The notes: generated by a model from the sequence alone, not told the origin. A stretch of DNA of 64,000 nucleotides from Chitinophaga arvensicola (GCF_900110835.1 NZ_FOJG01000001.1:2057022-2121021), one strand, 5' to 3'. Counted from the stretch's first letter, positions 27,550 through 37,225 are shown. Numbers and translations: made by a program.

Positions 27550-28743
27550 ATGAAAAAGAACCTGTTCTTTACCCTCCTGTTATTGCCTGCTTTGTTGATG
27601 CAAACGTATGCACAATCCGGTAAAGCCGATAAAGCTTTGCTGACAAAGGCAGATGCCGCCCTGCAATTTGCCGCCCGTCAGTATAAAGGAATGATGGCGC
27701 ATGTGCCGGACAGCGTATTGCCACGCTCTACCAATAAAGACGGCAGCCTGATGACGTCCAACTCTACCTGGTGGACATCCGGTTTTTATCCCGGTACCAA
27801 CTGGTATCTTTTTGAGTATACAAAGGATCCGGCATTTAAAAATGAAGCCCTGAAACGGATGGCGCTCGTGAAAAAAGAGCAATACAATACTCACACCCAT
27901 GACCTGGGTTTTATGATGTATTGTCCTTTTGGCAACGCCCTGCGCATTACAAAGGATACCGCTTATACATCCATTTTGCTGACCAGCGCCAAATCGCTGT
28001 CTACCCGTTTTAATCCCACTATCGGCTGTATTAAATCATGGGATCATGGTACCTGGAAATTTCCGGTGATCATCGACAATATGATGAACCTGGAATTGCT
28101 AAATTGGGCTACCCGTGAAAGCGGCGACAAGCGATTTGCAGAGATCGCAAGGATACACGCCAACACGACGATGAAGAACCATTTTCGCCCGGACTATAGT
28201 TCTTATCACGTCATAGATTATGATCCGGCTACCGGCAAAGTACTGGAGCGCAGAACACACCAGGGCCTGGCCGACAGCTCTGCCTGGTCGCGTGGCCAGG
28301 CCTGGGGACTCTATGGCTATACCCTCATGTACCGCGATACAAAAGATAAAACTTACCTGGAAGAAGCCCGTCATATTGCCGATTTTATCCTGAATAATCC
28401 GCATATGCCGGCTGATCTTGTGCCTTACTGGGATTACGATGCGCCAGATATTCCGAATGCATTGCGCGATGTATCTGCCGCAGCAGTTACCGCGTCCGCA
28501 TTACTGGAACTAAGCCGTTATACCAGCAAAGCAGATGGCAAACGTTACTGGAACGCCGCAGAAAAAATGCTGACCAGTCTTTGCAGCCCCGCTTACCTGG
28601 CGAAAGAAGGAGAAAACAATCATTTTATACTCATGCACAGCGTAGGATCTTTACCACATAAATCTGAAGTGGATGTACCGCTCACCTATGCTGATTATTA
28701 TTTTGTAGAAGCATTGCTGCGGTATAAGCAATGGGCGAAATAA
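27550..28743 (+). CDS. exported GH88 unsaturated glucuronyl hydrolase
   Basis: A 397-residue protein with a signal peptide ending near QTYAQ. The GH88 catalytic aspartates are visible as D118 in THDLGFMMYCPFGNAL and D176 in VIIDNMMNLELL, with WWTSGFYPG and SAWSRGQAWGLYGY as further family motifs. It removes unsaturated uronate from the non-reducing end of lyase products by hydration. A degenerate copy of the LacI palindrome (27599-27612) lies within the signal-peptide codons. It follows the regulator after 21 bases. Confidence 0.92.
   Translation: MKKNLFFTLLLLPALLMQTYAQSGKADKALLTKADAALQFAARQYKGMMAHVPDSVLPRSTNKDGSLMTSNSTWWTSGFYPGTNWYLFEYTKDPAFKNEALKRMALVKKEQYNTHTHDLGFMMYCPFGNALRITKDTAYTSILLTSAKSLSTRFNPTIGCIKSWDHGTWKFPVIIDNMMNLELLNWATRESGDKRFAEIARIHANTTMKNHFRPDYSSYHVIDYDPATGKVLERRTHQGLADSSAWSRGQAWGLYGYTLMYRDTKDKTYLEEARHIADFILNNPHMPADLVPYWDYDAPDIPNALRDVSAAAVTASALLELSRYTSKADGKRYWNAAEKMLTSLCSPAYLAKEGENNHFILMHSVGSLPHKSEVDVPLTYADYYFVEALLRYKQWAK
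27599..27612. promoter_or_regulatory. degenerate LacI-type site inside the GH88 gene
   Basis: tgcaaacgtatgca differs from the perfect palindrome by one base. It encodes part of the signal peptide (MQTYAQ), so it may be chance. Confidence 0.3.
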
Positions 28744-28761
28744 CGCCGCAAATATTTTTCC

Positions 28762-30018
28762 ATGGACAGACGTTTTTTTATCAAAGCTATTCCCATGGCG
28801 GGAGTAGCCAGCACTATCGGTTCGGAGAAAGGACTGCTGCATGCGATGGCAACAGAGAAATCAGCACCGGACGACCGGCGCTATAACCTGGATCTGATGC
28901 TTCGTATATGCCGCCCCGTTATCCAGCAGTTGAGTGAAGGAAAACTGAAGGCCACTATGCCTACCGAAGTAGCCCCCAATTATGCCAAGCCCGTGGATAA
29001 AGTTACTTACCTGGAAGCCTTTGGGAGAACGCTGGCAGGGATAGCACCATGGCTCGAACTAGGCCCCGATAACACCATGGAAGGCAGCCGGCGCATCGAC
29101 ATGCTGGAAATGACACGGAAGGCCGTGGCCATGGCGGTAGACCCGGCATCGCCCGACTATATGAACTTCACAGGTAAATTTGATGCACAACCTTTGGTAG
29201 ACGGTGCTTTCCTGGCGCATGGATTACTCCGCGCACCCAGGGAAGTATGGGGGAAATTACCTGCGCAAACACAGCAACAGGTAATAGCCGCATTGACCAG
29301 CCTGCGGAGTATCAAAGCATTTACGAATAACTGGGTGTTATTCTCTGCCATCATTGAAGCGATGCTGCTGAAATTCGGCGCCGACTGGGACCGCAAGCCC
29401 ATTGATCTCGCTGTACAGAAAATCATGGAGTGGTATAAAGGCGATAGCATGTACGGTGATGGCGCTCACTTCCATTACGATTATTACAACTCTTTCGTGA
29501 TCCAGCCAATGCTGGTGGATGTGCTGAAAGTAATGGCAGAAAAAGACGAGGCCAGCAAAGCTAACTATGAACTGGCATTGAAACGGATGCAACGGTATGC
29601 GGATATTCTCGAAAGACAAATATCACCGGAAGGAACCTTCCCGGTAGTGGGCCGGTCTATGCCCTACCGCAATGCGGCTTTTCAGGCATTGGCACAGATC
29701 GCACTGGAGGATAAACTGCCACCGGCAATATCTCCGGCACAAGTCAGAGGCGCACTAACGGCAGTGAATAAACGAATATTTGAAGCGGCCGGCACTTTTG
29801 ATAAAAAAGGATGGCTGCAAATCGGTTTCTGTGGCCATCAGCCGGAAATAGCGGATGTGTATACTTCCACGGGCAGCCTGTACTTGTGCAGTACCGGTTT
29901 CCTGGCATTGGGACTGCCTGCGTCGCATCCTTTCTGGTCTGCCCCGGCACAACCATGGACTTCGAAGAAAGTATACAGCGGTGCGGCTGTACAGAAAGAT
30001 CATGCAATTGATTATTGA
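28762..30018 (+). CDS. Tat-exported DUF2264 protein
   Basis: A 418-residue protein with a twin-arginine-like start (MDRRFFIKAIPMAG). The body fits DUF2264: YLEAFGRTLAGIAPWLELG near residue 88, NNWVLFSAIIEAMLLKFG, YGDGAHFHYDYYNSFVIQPML, and ISPEGTFPVVGRSMPYRNAAFQALAQ. The fold is expected to be an (alpha/alpha) toroid, and I recall some related proteins being placed in a glucuronidase family, though I cannot confirm it here. Being the last gene in the kduI run suggests it acts on an oligo-uronide. It ends 21 bases from the convergent next gene. Confidence 0.8.
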   Translation: MDRRFFIKAIPMAGVASTIGSEKGLLHAMATEKSAPDDRRYNLDLMLRICRPVIQQLSEGKLKATMPTEVAPNYAKPVDKVTYLEAFGRTLAGIAPWLELGPDNTMEGSRRIDMLEMTRKAVAMAVDPASPDYMNFTGKFDAQPLVDGAFLAHGLLRAPREVWGKLPAQTQQQVIAALTSLRSIKAFTNNWVLFSAIIEAMLLKFGADWDRKPIDLAVQKIMEWYKGDSMYGDGAHFHYDYYNSFVIQPMLVDVLKVMAEKDEASKANYELALKRMQRYADILERQISPEGTFPVVGRSMPYRNAAFQALAQIALEDKLPPAISPAQVRGALTAVNKRIFEAAGTFDKKGWLQIGFCGHQPEIADVYTSTGSLYLCSTGFLALGLPASHPFWSAPAQPWTSKKVYSGAAVQKDHAIDY

Positions 30019-30039
30019 TATTGTCCCCTGGAAGTCTTG

Positions 30040-31521
30040 CTACTGCAGCATTTCTTTCAACGTTAAAATACCCGGTTCTGCAATAATTGTTTTTAAGACG
30101 GCGGGAGAAGATATATAACTGAATATATTTTCTGCCGCTGTTTTATATCCGGGATGTCCGTACCGGGAGAGTTGCACCAGCGTTTTCCCTGCATCTATAT
30201 TCTCACTCAATACCACATCCGGTGGCAGGTATTTGTTGTTGTTGCTGAAGCTGAAAAGTGCTTTATTTTTTCCTGTGAAATGTGCCAGCATATAATCTGC
30301 TATTTCGTTAGCGGTTTTAAGGGATGCCGCGTCACGGGTAAGCTGGTAATGATGCGCCCATGCCTGGCAAAGATATAGCTGGTCTGCGAGAGCAATGCTG
30401 CCCGTAAAGGCGCGGTCATGCACATAACCGCCATCCGGCTGCCGGAATGCCTGGAGGCTTTGCAATATATTTTTTGCCTTTGCTAGGTATTTTTCTTCTT
30501 TCGTCGCTTCATAACGATACAGGAAAGCATCTGCCAACTGCGCATTTTCTTTGGCGTAACTGGTGCTGTCTATCCGTGGAATACCTTGCTGATAGCGTTC
30601 TTTGGAAGGAAGCGCAAAATAACCGCCTGCATGTTCTCCTGCTTTCAGATCGGCATCCTGTGAATTGTAATACAGTTGTTGTCCGCTGTAAAGAAAAGTG
30701 TTGAGATAAGCGATGATCTGATCTGCCTGCCGCAGCGCGCTGCTGTCCTTTGTAGCGATGAAATACTGTGTATATATTTTGATATAGCGGGATTGTATAC
30801 TTAGTATTTTTTCAAAGTGCGGATGGTTCCAGTCGCCATTGGTAGAGTACTGGTATACACCACCCCACACTGGGTCATTGATGAGATAGGACCCATGTAT
30901 AGTGAGCGGCAGCCAGCGTTTCAGCTGAGCGTCCGTTTTAGCATGACGCAGTGCATATTCAATCCCATCGTATTCCAGGAAGTGTTGTTGCATATCATAG
31001 CCTCCGTCTACCATATCGAGGTATTCGTAAAAATTATGCTTTACAAAGTTCGCGGTAGCGGCCGACCATTTACCGGGTACTATTTTATTTTCTACTGATT
31101 TTTTGAGTGGCTCTATATAACGGTAACCATTGTACGTTTTTTGCAGCAATGGCAAAAAGTCGGCGGGCGAGAAATAACCTGCTTCTTTTAACAATTCTCT
31201 GCCATCTTCATGAAAGATAATGGTGGCAGGCCAGCCATAGTCTTTGTATTTCGCATACAAGTCCGGTCTTTTATCCTGGTTGGCTTTTATGCAGATATAA
31301 TTTTGGGAGAGATAGCTGATTACGGCGGGATTCTCATAGGTAGAATCATCCATCACATGGCACCAGTGGCACCAGCTGGCACCCAGATCGAGCAGTACCG
31401 GTTTGTGCTGCTCACTGGCCAGGTCAAATGCGGCCTTGCCAAATTCCTGCCAGGCAATACTTTGAGCGGAAGCGGACAGGTACCAGCTGCCAATGATCAG
31501 TAAAAATAAATGTTTTAGCAC
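30040..31521 (-). CDS. exported thioredoxin-fold protein with toroid domain (DUF255/YyaL-like)
   Basis: A 493-residue protein with a signal peptide (to about residue 20). A thioredoxin-like domain carries C51 and C54 in GASWCHWCHVMDDSTY, the motif shared with the DUF255 (spermatogenesis-associated protein 20, YyaL) family. The C-terminal 350 residues are helix-rich with GGYVHDRAFTGSIALADQLYL, resembling a six-hairpin glycosidase-like fold. The family's function is not settled; a redox-linked role in the envelope is possible. It is convergent with the DUF2264 gene and heads its own transcript. Confidence 0.8.
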   Translation of the reverse strand: MLKHLFLLIIGSWYLSASAQSIAWQEFGKAAFDLASEQHKPVLLDLGASWCHWCHVMDDSTYENPAVISYLSQNYICIKANQDKRPDLYAKYKDYGWPATIIFHEDGRELLKEAGYFSPADFLPLLQKTYNGYRYIEPLKKSVENKIVPGKWSAATANFVKHNFYEYLDMVDGGYDMQQHFLEYDGIEYALRHAKTDAQLKRWLPLTIHGSYLINDPVWGGVYQYSTNGDWNHPHFEKILSIQSRYIKIYTQYFIATKDSSALRQADQIIAYLNTFLYSGQQLYYNSQDADLKAGEHAGGYFALPSKERYQQGIPRIDSTSYAKENAQLADAFLYRYEATKEEKYLAKAKNILQSLQAFRQPDGGYVHDRAFTGSIALADQLYLCQAWAHHYQLTRDAASLKTANEIADYMLAHFTGKNKALFSFSNNNKYLPPDVVLSENIDAGKTLVQLSRYGHPGYKTAAENIFSYISSPAVLKTIIAEPGILTLKEMLQ

Positions 31522-31571
31522 GATACCATTTTACCAGCATATACGGGGATGGGTAAATATTGGTTTCCCGG

Positions 31572-32114
31572 TTATCTGGTGGTATTTGCATCCGGCGGAG
31601 AAGGGAACAGAGGGAGTGGCTTCTTTCCGTCGGGTGTGAGCCATTTTTCATAAACCAGCCGTACGGGTTCATACGCTTTGGCGGCGAGGAATTGTTGCAT
31701 ACGATGGTTGTTCGCGAGGGTATATCGTACAATTCTGCGAATGCCTTTTTCTACGTATATCCGTTCCAGTTCTTCGTTCATCTCCCGGTAAATACCTTGC
31801 CGCCGGAATTCATTGGCCACATAGCCATCCGACACGTAAAGCGTGTCACCGGTATAATCTTCGATGCGGCTTTCATCCGCTTCTTCGATATAAGCAAAGA
31901 TGAATCCTGCCGGCGTATGATCCACATACGCCAGCAGGCAGATCCCATCGCAGGTTTCCTGCATTTCCATTACATGTTGCATGTAGTTGGCGGCAATGCT
32001 CTCCCAGCTGGCTGTTTTCAGGAAAAATGTCTTTTCCGAGAGATGTAACTGCTCCATCATGCTGCTGATAAGATCGTAGTGATCGCGTATCTGTATGGAC
32101 TGGATCGTCATCAT
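31572..32114 (-). CDS. GNAT-family N-acetyltransferase
   Basis: A 180-residue acyltransferase. The acetyl-CoA binding motif A is seen as LYVSDGYVANEFRRQGIYREMNEE (R/QxxGxY type, residues about 93-115 taken as a block), preceded by a substrate strand AYVDHTPAGFIFAYIEE. It begins 19 bases after the end of the large synthetase gene in the same direction, so the two are probably one operon, and it might acetylate the synthetase product. It could equally act on a protein or small amine. Either of two adjacent ATGs may be the start. Confidence 0.8.
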   Translation of the reverse strand: MMTIQSIQIRDHYDLISSMMEQLHLSEKTFFLKTASWESIAANYMQHVMEMQETCDGICLLAYVDHTPAGFIFAYIEEADESRIEDYTGDTLYVSDGYVANEFRRQGIYREMNEELERIYVEKGIRRIVRYTLANNHRMQQFLAAKAYEPVRLVYEKWLTPDGKKPLPLFPSPPDANTTR

Positions 32115-32133
32115 TTTCGTATATGCTGCCAGG

Positions 32134-35100
32134 TTATTCCGGTTTCACCGGGCTACCGGTCCAGCTGGTACCTGATTGTAATTTTTCTCCTTTCATTAAA
32201 AGCGACAATGGCGCAATGTTTACATCGTCGCCTACCTCACTGTCGTACAGGATAATAGACCTTGCGCCGATGCTGCTTCTGCTGCCTATTTTAATCGGAC
32301 CTACTTTCATGACCCTGTCTTCGAACAGGTGTGTCTGCGGACCGCTATCTTCGTTTAAAACGCTGTCCGTGCCGATTTCCACCATATCAAACTCAGTGAT
32401 GTCTGCGGTATTCAGGATCACACGATGACCTGTTTTAACGCCCAGTAAGCGCAGTAGTACCGGCAACCAGGGCGTGCCTTTCAGGTATTCCAGCAGAAAA
32501 GGAATAGAGAGCGCTTCATAGGTGGAAGTAATCGCTTCACTGCGCCAAACTTTGGAGGTCCACATCGGGCTTTGCAGCGGTTTGTAGGTACCTGTCAGGA
32601 TCCACTTAAGCAGCACGGTAAACAGGAAGGCCGGCAATCCCAGGAAAAAGAGATAATAGAAAGGGAATTGCAGGAGTACCACCCACCAGGGCTTTTCCGT
32701 CACCAGGTCGTGAGCGTAGGCGATGAAGAGGATACTGCAACAGATCACCACTGTTTCTGGAATCAGTATGCGGATAAACTCTACTGTAGCCCGGGCCAGC
32801 TTGCGTTGCGGTGATGGGTGAGTGGTGAGTTCCGGTGGAAAGAAATGACTTTCCTGGCGGCGTGGCAGCGCAATCGCCGGAGAACCAAACCAGTCGCGGG
32901 CATTACTGCCAGCCAGTTGTTCTTTCGACGGCGGTGTGGATAATACACCTATCAGCATATTTTCCGGTAACTCATATCCCTGTGGAATCAGGGCGCTGTT
33001 GCCTACGAAACTGGTATTGTGAATGATTGTTTTTTCGAGGATCAGTTGTTGCCCGCGTACATCCGATTCGCCGAGTGTTACGGCATCCGCAATGAAGGCG
33101 CCATCGCCTATTTCAAGCAGTGGATGCGTTACGCTGCTGGCGGTAGATACTTCGGTATTGCGGCCGATCTTTGCACCCAGCGCGCGGAACAGCGAAGAGA
33201 TATACACCGTTGCAAAGATGGGATGGATCACGATCAGGGATAAAGACATCAGCTGGTCGGCAAACCATTTGCGTGCATAGAAGGCGCTGTAAATCGGATA
33301 GGTACCTGGTTTGATGCCCCATTGCAGCAAGCGTGTAAGCAATACCGTTTGCCCGGTAAATAAAATAATATAGCTCAATGCCAGTGCCGGGGTGATCACC
33401 ATGTAGTTGAAGTTATAGTCCGGTGCCGCATTATCCATCTGGTTTAACGTGATGATAGTAGGCAGCAGTGGTAACAACACGGTGAACGGGAATACCAGCA
33501 GGAACAGGGAAAAGATCACACTGTATTTAAAGCGGGTCGCTTTTGACACTGGTAATGGCTGTGGCAGTTCGCTGATGCTTTTGGTGACTTTCAGGGTGGC
33601 AGGGCTACCTTGCCATACTTCACCGGTTTTCACGGTAGTATTGGCGGGGAGGAAGCTCAGATCCTGTAGTTCGCTCCAGGGTTCCATTACGGTATCGCCG
33701 CCAATGATGGCGCTACTGCCGATGTATGCGTGATCGCCGAGATGAACGGTGCGTAATTTCAGCCATCCGTCTTCGATAAAGGCGTTGTTGATCACTGCCT
33801 GCGAACTGATGCTCACATCGCTGCCGATGGTGACCAGGTCTTCAGCGCCAATGGTAACAGCGCCGAGTTGTGCATCCGGAGCTATTTTCACACCAAGGGT
33901 GCGGAGGTAGGCCGGGTACAGTGGGGTGCCATTCAGGAATTGTGAAGGCATGAGTCGTTGTACGGTTTTCACGAGCCACCAGCGGAAATAGTAGGTGCCC
34001 CATACCGGGTAATCGCCTGCTTTCATTTTTCCGATCACAAGCCATTTGGTGCTGATGATGAGGATAGAAAAGACGGGCGGGAGCAGGCAGAACATCGCGA
34101 GTGCGGTCAGTATGGCGTATCCGAGGTGACTGGTATCCTGTTCTACATAGTAGTAGCCGAGGTATGGTAGGAAGATCTGCATGGCGAACAATCCATAGAT
34201 CACCAGTATGGCGATGGTTTGAGCGATCCAGCAACTGAGGTGACGCCACCAGGGAACTTTATTGAAAACGCGGGGTGGTTTTTGTGTTTGTTGTGGTTGG
34301 GCAGCCCAAACATCTACCAATGCCTGCAGTGGGCGGTGAATATAAATGTCTTTGAGAGATGCCTGCGGCACATTGGCTTCCCGGCGCAACCTGGATACAA
34401 AGGCCGCTGCCAGCAGGGAGTGGCCACCCAGGTCGGTAAAGAAATCCTGTTGGAGATCGATGGTGCGGTCGGGAAATACTTTTGACAGGATGGCGGTAAT
34501 GCGTTCAGCAACCGGGGCGTCCGGATCAATAGCTTCGTGGGTGGTAACCTGTGTAAAAGCCAGGGGTAAGGGTAATGCTTTACGGTTTATTTTACCACTT
34601 GGCAGGCGGGGCATGTCTTCCAATGCTACAATAATCCCGGGCACCATGTAGGGAGGCAGTACTTTTGCCAGTTTGTTCCGGAGAATGGTTTCGTCAAATG
34701 GCGATTCATTTTCCGATACGATATAACCTACCAGCTGATCCTGGTCGTTGCTATCTTTTTTCACGGCTACGGCGGCGGCGGCAATACCGGGGATGGCATG
34801 CAGCTGGTTTTCAATTTCACCGAGTTCAATGCGATAGCCGCGTAACTTGATCTGGTCATCGAGGCGGCCCTGGAAATCGATGCTGCCATCGGGTAAGATG
34901 ATAGCGGCGTCGCCGGTACGGTATAGGCGGGTACCGGGCATTTCTGTCATGGTAGCCGGTTTATCCACGAATTTTTCCCGGGTCAGTTCGGGCCGGTCTA
35001 TATAACCTGCGCCGACGCCGGGACCGGAGATCACGAGTTCTCCACGTTCCCCGAGGGGTAAAATATCGAGTTTTTCATCTACCACGGCCATGTTGTAATT

Positions 35101-36066
35101 GGGCAGTGGTTGACCAATGGTGATATAATCGCCGGGTTTCAGTGCCGCAAAGGTGGCGCTCACGGTTGTTTCCGTGGGGCCGTAACTGTTATAGAAGCTG
35201 CGTGGCGGGATGGCCCACCTGGACAATACCTGTGGCGTACACGCTTCCCCGCCGGCATTAATCAGGCGGAGGGAGGGGATGTTGTCGTCCATAATAGCAA
35301 GGAGACTGGGAACAGCATGCAGCACCGTGATTTTCTCACGGCGTAGCACATCTCCCAGTTCATCGATAGCTTTAGCGGTAGTGGCATCTGCCACCCAGAG
35401 GGTAGCGCCGGCAAAGTAGCTGAGCCAGGTTTCTTCGCACCACATATCGAAGGATACGGAGAAGCCCTGGTATACTTTATCGGTGGCCCGGATATTCAGC
35501 ACTGTTTGTTCTGCCCGGATCAGGTGGCAGATCTGCTGATGGCTGATCGGAATACCTTTAGGTTTACCGGTACTGCCGGAAGTATATAAAACGTAGGCAA
35601 AGTTTTCGGGTTGCGGACCGGCGTTAAGGGTAAAGGTGTCGGTACTGTCAGGAACAGCGGGTACTTTTAAAACAGGTGCGGCTATCTGCAAGGGAATTTC
35701 GCTGAAGCAGGCGGCGGCTTTTACTTCGTTGAGTACGCCTTCTACCCTTTCTGCGGGCATTTCCCGGTCGAGCGGCACATAGGCAGCCCCAGCTTTAATG
35801 ATACCAAGGATGGCAGCATGGAGTTCCAGTCCGCGTGGCCACCAGATACCGACCACGCTTCCCGGGCCAATGCCATTGGCTTGCAGGAAAGCGGCAACAG
35901 CATCGCTCCAGTGATCCAGTTGCTGATAGGTAAGAGTTTGCTGCTGGAATATCAGTGCGGTATGATGGGCATGTTCCCGTACAGCCTGAGAAAAGATATC
36001 CGCCAGTGTTTCATGATGAAGCAGATCTGGCTGTTGGGGCCCTTTTACTATACTATAGACATTCAT
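32134..36066 (-). CDS. Pls/PosA-type nonribosomal peptide synthetase (A-T-membrane domains)
   Basis: A 1310-residue synthetase. Residues about 20-500 are an adenylation domain with core motifs YTSGSTGKPKG (A3), NSYGPTETT (A5), YRTGD (A7), GRLDDQIKLRGYRIELGEIE (A8) and LPSGKINRKALP (A10). A carrier domain follows with the phosphopantetheine serine S550 in LGGHSLLA. The remaining 700 residues hold three repeats, each of paired membrane helices plus a left-handed beta-helix acetyltransferase-like segment ending in a GSPA-type motif. This is the layout of epsilon-poly-L-lysine synthetase, which builds a homopolymer of one amino acid without a condensation domain. By hand alignment to GrsA the specificity residues read DMEHIASVSK. 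The acidic E may favour a basic substrate, but this is tentative. Confidence 0.88.
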   Translation of the reverse strand: MNVYSIVKGPQQPDLLHHETLADIFSQAVREHAHHTALIFQQQTLTYQQLDHWSDAVAAFLQANGIGPGSVVGIWWPRGLELHAAILGIIKAGAAYVPLDREMPAERVEGVLNEVKAAACFSEIPLQIAAPVLKVPAVPDSTDTFTLNAGPQPENFAYVLYTSGSTGKPKGIPISHQQICHLIRAEQTVLNIRATDKVYQGFSVSFDMWCEETWLSYFAGATLWVADATTAKAIDELGDVLRREKITVLHAVPSLLAIMDDNIPSLRLINAGGEACTPQVLSRWAIPPRSFYNSYGPTETTVSATFAALKPGDYITIGQPLPNYNMAVVDEKLDILPLGERGELVISGPGVGAGYIDRPELTREKFVDKPATMTEMPGTRLYRTGDAAIILPDGSIDFQGRLDDQIKLRGYRIELGEIENQLHAIPGIAAAAVAVKKDSNDQDQLVGYIVSENESPFDETILRNKLAKVLPPYMVPGIIVALEDMPRLPSGKINRKALPLPLAFTQVTTHEAIDPDAPVAERITAILSKVFPDRTIDLQQDFFTDLGGHSLLAAAFVSRLRREANVPQASLKDIYIHRPLQALVDVWAAQPQQTQKPPRVFNKVPWWRHLSCWIAQTIAILVIYGLFAMQIFLPYLGYYYVEQDTSHLGYAILTALAMFCLLPPVFSILIISTKWLVIGKMKAGDYPVWGTYYFRWWLVKTVQRLMPSQFLNGTPLYPAYLRTLGVKIAPDAQLGAVTIGAEDLVTIGSDVSISSQAVINNAFIEDGWLKLRTVHLGDHAYIGSSAIIGGDTVMEPWSELQDLSFLPANTTVKTGEVWQGSPATLKVTKSISELPQPLPVSKATRFKYSVIFSLFLLVFPFTVLLPLLPTIITLNQMDNAAPDYNFNYMVITPALALSYIILFTGQTVLLTRLLQWGIKPGTYPIYSAFYARKWFADQLMSLSLIVIHPIFATVYISSLFRALGAKIGRNTEVSTASSVTHPLLEIGDGAFIADAVTLGESDVRGQQLILEKTIIHNTSFVGNSALIPQGYELPENMLIGVLSTPPSKEQLAGSNARDWFGSPAIALPRRQESHFFPPELTTHPSPQRKLARATVEFIRILIPETVVICCSILFIAYAHDLVTEKPWWVVLLQFPFYYLFFLGLPAFLFTVLLKWILTGTYKPLQSPMWTSKVWRSEAITSTYEALSIPFLLEYLKGTPWLPVLLRLLGVKTGHRVILNTADITEFDMVEIGTDSVLNEDSGPQTHLFEDRVMKVGPIKIGSRSSIGARSIILYDSEVGDDVNIAPLSLLMKGEKLQSGTSWTGSPVKPE

Positions 36067-36377
36067 AAGTTCGCGTTCCCGTAGGTTCTTTGGTGTTTAC
36101 TGGTTCAAAGTTAGGGTTAAGAATCGGTGTGCAGGCTTATAATACGCTTAAAAAATAATTGATTGTTTGGTAAAATTTACGTATAATCTTGATAGTGGAA
36201 ATGTTCCCTATTGCGCTGCAGATAGTTGTTTTCACGTAACGGAGGTGGCTATACGGGAAGTGTATTGGCCGCCTGTGTGTTGTTTGTTTTGCGGGTTAAA
36301 ACCACCGCGCTCAGCCGGAGTTTCATGTATGCCTTGCTACAGGAATAAGTACAGTTATAGTAGTGGGGCCATATGTT
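36067..36377. other. intergenic region upstream of the synthetase
   Basis: About 310 bases hold the synthetase promoter and the 3' end region of the SRPBCC gene. A -7-like element is at 36106-36113. The open frame on the plus strand has no recognisable protein. Confidence 0.45.
36106..36113 (-). promoter_or_regulatory. candidate -7 element of the synthetase gene
   Basis: Minus strand reads TAACTTTG, a full TAnnTTTG match, 39 bases before the ATG. No convincing -33 element at the expected distance. Confidence 0.45.
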
Positions 36378-36794
36378 CTATCCGATGAATTCACCGATGG
36401 TATCCAGTACTTTTTTCCAGGCAGTATTTCTGTCTGTTCTCTCTCTGGCGTCTTTCAGCCATTCCTGGTGAAAGGCGATAGTGGTTTTTCCTTTATTGGG
36501 AATAACCCTTATCTGTAGGGTAGAGATATTTGTATCCGGGGCCTGTTGCCATTTCATTCGAATCACTTTACCGGTGGTGACAGACGTTACATGGATGGTG
36601 ATACCGGATGCCGTGGTATAGGTATCTCCTTTTTCAAAGGCGATATCGGCTTTATTATCCAGCCAGGCACCAAGGATAGGTTGTGTAAACACCAGTTCCC
36701 ACGCCTGGTCCGGAGCAACATTGAATGTGCGGCGAATGCCTGTTTCCCAGCCCTGGGAAGCGGTTGGTCCGATAGCTATTTTTCCGGAGGTCAT
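36378..36794 (-). CDS. SRPBCC / AHSA1-like protein
   Basis: I place the start at the ATG at 36794 (138 residues, MTSGKIAIGPTAS). Upstream codons in the same frame look non-coding. The protein has the START/AHA1-like pattern: RRTFNVAPDQAWELVFTQPILGAWLD near the N-terminus, then a beta sheet with VIRMKWQQAPDTNISTLQIRV, and a long C-terminal helix (WLKDARERTDRNTAWKKVLDTIGEFI). Members bind hydrophobic ligands or Hsp90, and many are uncharacterised. It is monocistronic. Confidence 0.8.
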   Translation of the reverse strand: MTSGKIAIGPTASQGWETGIRRTFNVAPDQAWELVFTQPILGAWLDNKADIAFEKGDTYTTASGITIHVTSVTTGKVIRMKWQQAPDTNISTLQIRVIPNKGKTTIAFHQEWLKDARERTDRNTAWKKVLDTIGEFIG

Positions 36795-37191
36795 GTTTTT
36801 AATGGAAAGATAAGAAAACCCCAGATATTGGCATATGTAAAAGCTTGATAATAAAGAGCGATATTTTAAATGGGCTTCCGCTGTTATGATCACGAAATTT
36901 ATATATGAAAATGTCAAATAATTTTTTATTTTTAAGGTAACCTATAAAAATAGTGAGCATCTGCAAAGATGTTTTTTTAGCAACCAAAATCTGAATAAAC
37001 GGAATTATCAACGATAATACTGATTGATTAACATCTAAACCGGCGCTGATCTTTCTTGGGAGAATAATACTCATGCCTATTGGTGTGTGGTTTACATTCA
37101 TTACAATGGTGATACATAACTGTCTAGCAAAATTTTTTTTCCTCGTCTAACCGGCAGGCACTTTTGAGTGCTGGTCCTTTTTTTCATAAGC
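36795..37191. other. intergenic region, no gene seen
   Basis: About 400 AT-rich bases. A small hairpin (gcact at 37158-37162 with agtgc at 37167-37171) is followed by a run of T on the plus strand but has no plus-strand gene before it; it may mark a decayed gene or element end. Confidence 0.4.
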
Positions 37192-37225
37192 AAAAACGGG
37201 GCTGTCCTACACAAGCGGGCAGCCC
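37192..37225 (-). terminator. candidate terminator of the AraC/Ogt gene
   Basis: A 6-bp stem (37199-37204 with 37220-37225, gggctg/cagccc) is followed on the minus strand by GTTTTT. It lies about 140 bases beyond the stop, so the link is uncertain. Confidence 0.4.

Noticed and set aside
36167..36388. 73-codon plus-strand frame before the synthetase gene
   Set aside because: No family resemblance, and it runs into the 3' end of the SRPBCC gene.
36795..36917. Longer start for the SRPBCC protein
   Set aside because: The extra 41 residues are unlike the family and rich in intergenic-type codons.
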